Origin: Bacteroidota bacterium
GTDB lineage: Bacteria; Bacteroidota; Bacteroidia; UBA7662; JAIXUI01
Assembly (NCBI GenBank): GCA_027484125.1
Contig: JAIXUI010000085.1
Coordinates: 1 to 46,343, forward strand
Length of the DNA stretch: 46,343 nucleotides
Direction: 5' to 3'
The notes below the pieces were generated by a model. That model saw only the letters and a list, made by a program, of their open reading frames with translations, searched no databases and was not told the origin of the DNA. The position numbers and the translations under genes are program-made. This document shows positions 40,933-46,343 of this stretch, one piece after another (within the stretch, counting starts at the first letter, position 1; the number at the start of each line of letters is the position of its first letter).

Positions 40933-41376
40933 ATGCTTCAAGCTTCGCTACACATCCAAGTTGCCGACTTTCACTCGCCTCTGCAACGAGCCAGTATCGC
41001 ACTCAGGCATCAGGTACTTCGAGAGCCCTTAGGGCTGACTTTCAGCCCGGAAGAGCTGGAAGCAGAAAACTCTCAAGTGCATGTGGTAGCCCGCTATGAA
41101 GACCAGCTAGTAGGCGTACTGTTGCTGGTTCCATTGAACGATAACGTATGGAAGATGCGACAAGTAGCCACCCTTCCAAGCCTGCAAGGACAAGGCATCG
41201 GGACACAGTTGGTAGCCTTTGCCGAAAAGTGGCTTAAAGAGCAGCAAGCCGAAAAAGTAGAACTACATGCACGGATGACCGCAGTGCCCTTCTACCTCAA
41301 GATGAATTACCAAACCGATGAAAATACATTCCTCGAAGTAGGCCTACCTCATTGGAAAATGTGGAAGCAGTTCTAG
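40933..41376 (+). CDS. GNAT-family N-acetyltransferase
   Basis: The 147-residue protein has the GNAT acetyl-CoA motif V-A-x-x-P-x-(L)-Q-G-x-G-(I)-G (VATLPSLQGQGIGTQL, ~78-93) and the C-terminal ARMTAVPFYLKMNY that closes the fold (motif B). It resembles the ElaA/YjcF-like group of small acetyltransferases. The substrate is unknown. It is divergent from recR. Confidence 0.9.
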   Translation: MLQASLHIQVADFHSPLQRASIALRHQVLREPLGLTFSPEELEAENSQVHVVARYEDQLVGVLLLVPLNDNVWKMRQVATLPSLQGQGIGTQLVAFAEKWLKEQQAEKVELHARMTAVPFYLKMNYQTDENTFLEVGLPHWKMWKQF

Positions 41377-41437
41377 GAAAGCCCACGTAATTAATGACTG
41401 CATTTCTCGTTCTTTGCACCGATTTTAAAAACCCGAT

Positions 41438-41773
41438 ATGTTTGATCTTTTTGGAATGATGGACAAAGTCAACCGTTTGAAAGAAGCGGTTGAAGACGTA
41501 AAGCATAAGTTGAATGACATGCTGGTGGAAGCTGAAAGTGCAAACGGAGAAGTTAAAGTAATTGCCAACGGGCAAAAGCACATCCGCGAAATCAACATCA
41601 GCGACGCACTTTTAGCTGCTGATAGAAAAGAAGAGCTGGAAGACCTATTGGTAAATACTGTAAACGAAGCCTTGATTAAAGCAGGAAAGCTGGCGAAAGA
41701 AGAAACCAAGAAAGCCACTGAAGGCTTGGTTCCGAACATTCCGGGACTAGACTTGAGCAAATTTGGACTTTAA
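41438..41773 (+). CDS. ybaB: YbaB/EbfC-family nucleoid-associated protein
   Basis: The 111-residue protein binds DNA as a dimer. It begins MFDLFGMMDKVNRLKEAVED and continues through VEAESANGEVKVIANGQKHI and INISDALL, with LLVNTVNEALIKAGKLAKEE as the last helix, matching EbfC. In many bacteria ybaB is beside recR; here the two lie on opposite strands with a GNAT gene between. A C-terminal extension ending GLDLSKFGL is usual in Bacteroidota. Confidence 0.92.
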   Translation: MFDLFGMMDKVNRLKEAVEDVKHKLNDMLVEAESANGEVKVIANGQKHIREINISDALLAADRKEELEDLLVNTVNEALIKAGKLAKEETKKATEGLVPNIPGLDLSKFGL

Positions 41774-41791
41774 CGAAGACTAAAGGGCACT

Positions 41792-42220
41792 ATGAAACCC
41801 TGGCATCCTGCGCTGGTTCATTTCCCTATAGTCTTGCTAATAGTTCAAGCCGGATTAAGCTGGTTGAGACGTTACAAACCTGAATGGTTAAGCGTAAATC
41901 AACTAATGGTGAGTCAAGTAGCTGCCACTGCCAGCTTACTTCCTGCCATGATTTCCGGCACTTGGGAGGAAGACCATTTAAAAAACCTCGCTGCTCCGGC
42001 ACAAAGCCTGGTAGAGCAGCATGAACTCTCCGCTTATGCCCTATTGTTTGCCAGCGGCATGTTGTTGGTATGGCTCTATCTTCGTCACGACCGTTGGAAA
42101 CCCAGAGAAGAAACTGCGTTTTGCCTAACGCAAACCCTCAATTTGGCATTGGTCATACTTACCGCTCATTGGGGTGGAAATTTGGTGTATATTTTCGGAC
42201 TGGGAACTCAAATCCGCTAA
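41792..42220 (+). CDS. DUF2231 membrane protein
   Basis: The 142-residue protein begins with the DUF2231 signature WHPALVHFPIVLL and has about four membrane helices (8-24, 38-56, 78-96 and 115-135), with LTAHWGGNLVY in the last. DUF2231 proteins are inner-membrane proteins of unknown function, some resembling cytochrome-type quinol sites with paired histidines (H5, H10). It follows ybaB by 18 bp and precedes lepB by 31 bp. Confidence 0.85.
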   Translation: MKPWHPALVHFPIVLLIVQAGLSWLRRYKPEWLSVNQLMVSQVAATASLLPAMISGTWEEDHLKNLAAPAQSLVEQHELSAYALLFASGMLLVWLYLRHDRWKPREETAFCLTQTLNLALVILTAHWGGNLVYIFGLGTQIR

Positions 42221-42251
42221 TGGAGCGGCATCCCCTTAAATTTTACTCGTT

Positions 42252-43355
42252 ATGAAACTCGCATTTTGGAAGAAAAACAGCGGAAAAAACGCTGCAAAAG
42301 CCAAGAAATCTAAAACACGTGAATGGATAGATGCGCTGGTATTTGCTGTTGTAGCAGCCACGCTTATTCGCATGTTTTTTATCGAAGCCTACACCATTCC
42401 AACCCCTTCTATGGAAAAGTCGCTGATGGTGGGTGATTTCTTATTTGTAAGCAAAATGAGTTATGGCGCTCGCACACCCATGACGCCGCTGGCTTTCCCT
42501 TTGGTACATAATAAAATGCCATTAATTGGAACGAAATCTTATTCCGAATGGCCACAATGGAGCTACAACCGCCTTCCCGGATTTGGCGACATTGAGCGAG
42601 GCGATGTGGTAGTCTTTAACTACCCCATGGAAGACGATAAGCCCGTGGACAAGAGAGAAAACTACATCAAACGATGTGTAGGTATTGCCGGCGATACCCT
42701 TTCCCTCAAAAATCAAGTGCTTTACATCAACGGACAAATGGTGGACTTTCCCGAGCGCTCTCAGCGCCGCTATTTGGTAAAAACCGATGGCACAGGATTT
42801 AGCCAAAGGCTGCTAGATAAACTAGACATCACCGAAGGAGGTATGCTCAACGACCAAGGCGACTTCTTACTCCATCTTACCCCAAAAAACACAGAAGCCA
42901 TCCGGGAAGCAGGGAATATCAAAGACATCTCACCGATGCTAGATTCAGCCGGACAGTTTGTAGAAGACATCTTCCCCTACAACAAGCATTACCCTTGGAA
43001 CATCGATAATTACGGACCTATAGTTATCCCGAAAAAAGGGATGACCGTAACCCTCGACACCAACAGCATCGACCTATATAGAAGAATCATTTCAATATAT
43101 GAAGGTCACCAATTGGAGATGCAAGGCAATACCATTTTAATAGATGGAAAGCCTGCCAACAGTTACACCTTCGCCATGAACTACTACTGGATGATGGGCG
43201 ACAACCGCCACAACTCCCTCGACTCTCGCTACTGGGGCTTTGTACCAGAAGACCATATCGTAGGGAAAGCAGTATTTGTCTGGATGTCGTGGAACACCAA
43301 TGGCAACCTATTGAACAAAATTCGCTGGGACCGCATCTTCCGGTTCATCCACTAA
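42252..43355 (+). CDS. lepB: Signal peptidase I
   Basis: The 367-residue membrane protease cuts signal peptides from exported proteins. One N-terminal membrane helix (~24-45) precedes the catalytic PSMEKSL with S53; the catalytic lysine is K140 in YIKRCVGIAGDTL. A Bacteroidota-type insertion (~160-270) separates this from the last box, GDNRHNSLDSRYWG near 325. Its substrates in this window mostly have A|Q cleavage sites, whose new N-terminal Gln is a target for the cyclase at 12465. Confidence 0.97.
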   Translation: MKLAFWKKNSGKNAAKAKKSKTREWIDALVFAVVAATLIRMFFIEAYTIPTPSMEKSLMVGDFLFVSKMSYGARTPMTPLAFPLVHNKMPLIGTKSYSEWPQWSYNRLPGFGDIERGDVVVFNYPMEDDKPVDKRENYIKRCVGIAGDTLSLKNQVLYINGQMVDFPERSQRRYLVKTDGTGFSQRLLDKLDITEGGMLNDQGDFLLHLTPKNTEAIREAGNIKDISPMLDSAGQFVEDIFPYNKHYPWNIDNYGPIVIPKKGMTVTLDTNSIDLYRRIISIYEGHQLEMQGNTILIDGKPANSYTFAMNYYWMMGDNRHNSLDSRYWGFVPEDHIVGKAVFVWMSWNTNGNLLNKIRWDRIFRFIH

Positions 43356-43367
43356 TCTGTATTCGCC

Positions 43368-44516
43368 ATGAACTTATTGGCCATCACCATGGAGCAATGG
43401 CTTCGACAGCGATATCTGAACAACACGGTTGAACAGTGGTTGTGGTTCGTCGGAATTATTCTCGGGGCCTTTATCCTGCGAGTATTTTTCTCCCGCATAC
43501 TGGCCAGGTTACTGTTCCGGTTCTTCAAAAAATCAGATCCAGACCACTATAAGACTGCCCTTTCCAACTTTAAGAGCTTTGTACTGCGCCCCTTACAGTC
43601 CTTTTTACTTTGGGTAGCAGTATTTGTAGCCTATAAATTCCTCAAGATCCCACGGACCGTAAGGATTTTTGAAGAAGAAACCTTATTGCTTCGATATGCG
43701 CTGAACACCCTGTTCGAGATTATCCTCATCCTAAGCTTTACCTGGCTGTTGATGAGGATCGTCAACTACGTGGCTTACCTCTGGACTAGAAAGTCGGAAA
43801 GAGATGAGCTGCGCTTTGATCCGCAGCTTATCCCCTTCTTCAAAGACGCCACCAAAGTAGTATTATTCATTCTTGGCGGCTTAGTCATCGTAGGCTTTGT
43901 ATTCAACAAAGACGTAACAGCATTGATAGGAGGTCTTGGAATCGGAGGTTTGGCCATTGCCTTGGCAGCTCAGGAAACCTTGTCAAACCTACTGGGATCT
44001 GTCACTATTTTTCTGGACAAACCTTTTCGCACCGGTGACCTAATCGACTTAGGCAGCGGCCTACAAGGCACCGTAGAACGAGTAGGGATTCGTTCAACCC
44101 GTTTGCGTACCCTTGATAAAAGCTATGTGACAGTTCCCAACAAAGACCTGGTAAACAAGATGTTGAACAACATCACCCAGAGCACACACCGCAGAGCAAA
44201 ATTTACGCTTCACTTGGTTTACGGGACTCAGCCTGATCAACTTAGGTTGATTATTGCTGAAATCCGGCAACTACTGGACGCCCATGAGAAAGTTGCAGAA
44301 GACTACGTAGTACGTTTTTTTGAATTCGGAGAAAGTAGCTTGAATATCCTGGTCGCCTATTTGGTAATCACCAATGACTACGACGAATACGTAGAAGTGC
44401 GTGAAAGCCTTAATTACCAGATTTACGAAGTAGTAGTACGCAACGGCTCCAGCTTCGCATACCCCACAAGAACCGTTTTGCTGGAAGGTGAAGGAAAAGG
44501 AAGTCCAACACTTTGA
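43368..44516 (+). CDS. MscS-family mechanosensitive ion channel
   Basis: The 382-residue protein has four or five membrane helices (about 21-45, 70-92, 105-133 and 160-182) before the pore-lining helix GGLGIGGLAIALAAQETLSNL (~187-207). The Lsm-like domain follows with LDKPFRTGDLI, GTVERVGIRSTRLRTLDKSYVTVPN, and the C-terminal mixed domain. It should release solutes on hypo-osmotic shock in the inner membrane. It lies 12 bp after lepB and may be co-transcribed. Confidence 0.93.
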   Translation: MNLLAITMEQWLRQRYLNNTVEQWLWFVGIILGAFILRVFFSRILARLLFRFFKKSDPDHYKTALSNFKSFVLRPLQSFLLWVAVFVAYKFLKIPRTVRIFEEETLLLRYALNTLFEIILILSFTWLLMRIVNYVAYLWTRKSERDELRFDPQLIPFFKDATKVVLFILGGLVIVGFVFNKDVTALIGGLGIGGLAIALAAQETLSNLLGSVTIFLDKPFRTGDLIDLGSGLQGTVERVGIRSTRLRTLDKSYVTVPNKDLVNKMLNNITQSTHRRAKFTLHLVYGTQPDQLRLIIAEIRQLLDAHEKVAEDYVVRFFEFGESSLNILVAYLVITNDYDEYVEVRESLNYQIYEVVVRNGSSFAYPTRTVLLEGEGKGSPTL

Positions 44517-44520
44517 ATAA

Positions 44521-44540
44521 ATAGCAGCTCAGACTGCTAT
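44521..44540 (+). terminator. Weak hairpin after the MscS gene
   Basis: ATAGCAG (44521-44527) pairs with CTGCTAT (44534-44540) across a 6-base loop, just after the stop codon. No T run follows, so termination is uncertain. Confidence 0.4.
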
Positions 44541-44600
44541 AATCCTTAAACACTGCATCAATTAAAGCCTTTTTTGGCTATTATCGTTTTTGAATCGCTT

Positions 44601-46343
44601 ATGAAGCACTTGTACTTAAGTCTTTGTCTGACCATAATTTCTGTGTTTGCCTATGCACAAGGCGGCAATCTTAGCGGAGTGGTTAAAGACGCACGAAATG
44701 GAGAAACACTGATTGGCGCAAGCGTGGTAGTAAAAGGCACCGACAAAGGCACCTCTACTGACGTTGACGGCCGCTTTATACTAAAAGTAAAGAACGACCC
44801 ACCATTTATTGTGGTGGTTTCGTATGTAGGCTATTTGAGCCAGGAAGTTACCGTAAAAAGCCTGGAGAAACCCATTACCGTAAGCCTTAAAGCCAATCAA
44901 CGTTCGTTGAAAAACGTGGATGTAGTAGGAAGCAGACTTTCGGAGAAGCAGAAAGAAGCACCACTGACCGTGGAAGCCATGGATGCAATCGCCATCAAAG
45001 AAACACCGGCTTCCAACTTTTACGAAGGACTTGGGCAACTCAAAGGCGTGGATCTTACCTCAGCTTCTATCGGGTTTAAAGTGATCAACACCCGTGGATT
45101 CAACTCCACTTCGCCTGTGCGTTCCTTACAATTGATTGACGGAGTTGATAACCAAGCACCAGGTTTAAACTTTTCTCTGGGTAACTTCCTGGGTGCATCA
45201 GAACTTGACGTTCAGAAAGTTGACCTCGTTGTTGGAGCCAGTTCTGCCTTCTACGGACCCAACGCCTTCAACGGCGTGGTGAGCATGAGCACCAAGAGCC
45301 CCTTTGTGCACCAAGGGTTGAGCGCGATGACGAAAGTAGGCGAGCGCGCTTTGGTAGAAACCGCTGTGCGCTATGCCAAGGCCTACAAGAACAAAGACGG
45401 ATTCGACCGTTTTGCGTGGAAGATGAACCTGTTTTTCATGCGGGCCAACGACTGGGAAGCCAATGATTTACGAGCCACACCCCAAAGTGCAGCGCCTGCT
45501 GGCAACCCTGGAGGGTGGGATGCAGTAAACCGCTATGGTGATGAAAGGGCTTTTGATGAAAGCGGTATTTTTGGTCAGGCTACTAACCCTGGTTTAGGCA
45601 TTTTTTACCGAAGAGGCTATTTGGAAAAAGACCTTGTTGATTACAACACCTATAATCTTAAACTGAATGCAGCTTTTCATTATAAGCTGAAAAAAGGAGC
45701 GGAAATCATTTACTCTACCAACTTTGGAACAGGAACTACGGTTTATCAAGGCGACAACCGCTATTCACTTCGCGATATTTTATTCTTCCAAAACCGTTTA
45801 GAAATCAGGAAAGAAGGCGACTGGTTTATCCGTGCTTATGCTTCTCACGAAGACGCCGGTCGTTCCTACGATGCTGTATTTACCGCAGTTCTATTGCAGC
45901 GAGCTGCAAAAGGAGATGTTGATGGCAGAGATCAAAGAGGCGATTACTATTCTGATTACCGTAATTTTTGGAGTAATAACATTTCAAATCGATACCGTAA
46001 TTTGCCCGGATTCATTCCATTCACTGGCATTAATGCTGCCGAATATGCCGCAAACATCAATAGGCTCAATACCCTTTTTGCAGATTCCTTACATGCTTGG
46101 CATGCCTTAGCTTCTGCATGGGCTAATGGAGGCGATAGAACTCTTGGTTTAAATGAACTCGCTCAAGCCTATTTCGAACCTGGCACAGCACGCTTTGATT
46201 CGGCTTTTAACGCCATCACCTCCCGGACTTCTTTCACCGAAGGGGGCTCTCGCTTCTTTGACCGCTCTGCGCTCTATCACGTCGTGGGAGAGAAGAAGTT
46301 TAAATCTTCTTTTGCTGAATGGACTTTAGGCGGAAATGGCAGG
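44601..46343 (+). CDS. TonB-dependent receptor, 3'-truncated
   Basis: The frame runs from the ATG at 44601 to the end of the window (581 codons, no stop). A signal peptide (cleavage AYA|QGG) precedes a carboxypeptidase-regulatory-like domain (GVVKDARNGETLIGASVVVKG, ~22-105), then a plug domain (NFYEGLGQLKGVDLTSAS, INTRGFNSTSPVRSLQLIDG, VDLVVGASSAFYGPNAFNGVV) and the first strands of the 22-stranded barrel. It imports a siderophore, vitamin, oligosaccharide or other ligand across the outer membrane using TonB energy; SusC-type size and CRD domain are usual in Bacteroidota, but no SusD gene is visible within the window. The ORF is open at the right edge. Confidence 0.92.
   Translation, partial: MKHLYLSLCLTIISVFAYAQGGNLSGVVKDARNGETLIGASVVVKGTDKGTSTDVDGRFILKVKNDPPFIVVVSYVGYLSQEVTVKSLEKPITVSLKANQRSLKNVDVVGSRLSEKQKEAPLTVEAMDAIAIKETPASNFYEGLGQLKGVDLTSASIGFKVINTRGFNSTSPVRSLQLIDGVDNQAPGLNFSLGNFLGASELDVQKVDLVVGASSAFYGPNAFNGVVSMSTKSPFVHQGLSAMTKVGERALVETAVRYAKAYKNKDGFDRFAWKMNLFFMRANDWEANDLRATPQSAAPAGNPGGWDAVNRYGDERAFDESGIFGQATNPGLGIFYRRGYLEKDLVDYNTYNLKLNAAFHYKLKKGAEIIYSTNFGTGTTVYQGDNRYSLRDILFFQNRLEIRKEGDWFIRAYASHEDAGRSYDAVFTAVLLQRAAKGDVDGRDQRGDYYSDYRNFWSNNISNRYRNLPGFIPFTGINAAEYAANINRLNTLFADSLHAWHALASAWANGGDRTLGLNELAQAYFEPGTARFDSAFNAITSRTSFTEGGSRFFDRSALYHVVGEKKFKSSFAEWTLGGNGR

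Noticed and set aside
40880-41002. Extended RecR N-terminus (start 41002)
   Set aside because: It would overlap the divergent GNAT gene and the TATATTTG box; RecR proteins start at the residues given by ATG 40879.
1-46343. Insertion sequences, prophage or integrative element
   Set aside because: I found no transposase, integrase or terminal repeats at gene borders. The only likely acquired piece is the small AT-rich vapBC region.

Overview
The window is chromosomal DNA from a member of the Bacteroidota. The evidence is consistent: promoters of the Bacteroidota housekeeping type (TTG, about 19-21 bp, TAnnTTTG) precede both tRNA genes and several protein genes; Shine-Dalgarno sequences are mostly absent; several secreted proteins end in type 9 secretion (T9SS) sorting domains; PorG-like (DUF6089) and PorE-like (TPR/PD40/CRD/OmpA) envelope proteins are present; and nearly every signal peptide leaves glutamine as the first mature residue. 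Family content does not let me name a genus. Both ends cut genes: a T9SS cargo gene at the left edge and a TonB-dependent receptor at the right edge.

Left part (1-9.8 kb, + strand): a T9SS-exported protein, then a run of GT2 glycosyltransferase, enoyl-CoA hydratase, DUF4197 protein and FucP/GluP-type sugar transporter; sodA with a YceI-like gene whose first codons contain a terminator-like hairpin; an SDR plus AraC-regulator pair; and a small secreted protein. From 9.8 to 10.5 kb lies an AT-rich VapBC-type toxin-antitoxin pair whose toxin is frameshifted at an A6 run. A PaaG-like isomerase, a membrane-protein/XRE-regulator pair with a clustered operator-like array, a glutaminyl-cyclase-like lipoprotein and glycyl-tRNA synthetase follow (10.8-15.0 kb).

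Middle part (15.1-32.6 kb): a + strand set (small secreted protein, HAD phosphatase-like protein, TerB-like protein, beta-barrel protein, GDP-sugar dehydratase/reductase-like SDR, HddA-type heptose kinase) ends before tRNA-Arg. The minus strand then carries the envelope-assembly block, read right to left: two tandem PorG-like proteins, uppS, bamA, two Skp/OmpH chaperones, terminator, murI, then a PorE-like protein from its own promoter. Upstream sits a 1382-residue T9SS-exported protein with a beta-helix and seven Ig-like repeats.

Right part (32.7-46.3 kb): an acidic protein, priA and a DUF502 membrane protein; a strongly promoted tandem pair of secreted proteins made of a three-fold D(V/L)...H(Y/W)...G.KE(G/N)R repeat, the second fused to TSP3 and OmpA domains; tRNA-Cys; a VOC protein; a GT2 fused to a degenerate sugar-phosphate transferase, in an operon with recR; then GNAT, ybaB, DUF2231, lepB, an MscS channel and the TonB-dependent receptor.

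Many of these genes share one theme, making and exporting envelope proteins: signal peptidase I, glutaminyl cyclase, Skp and BamA, undecaprenyl-PP synthase, glutamate racemase, T9SS-like parts and their cargo.
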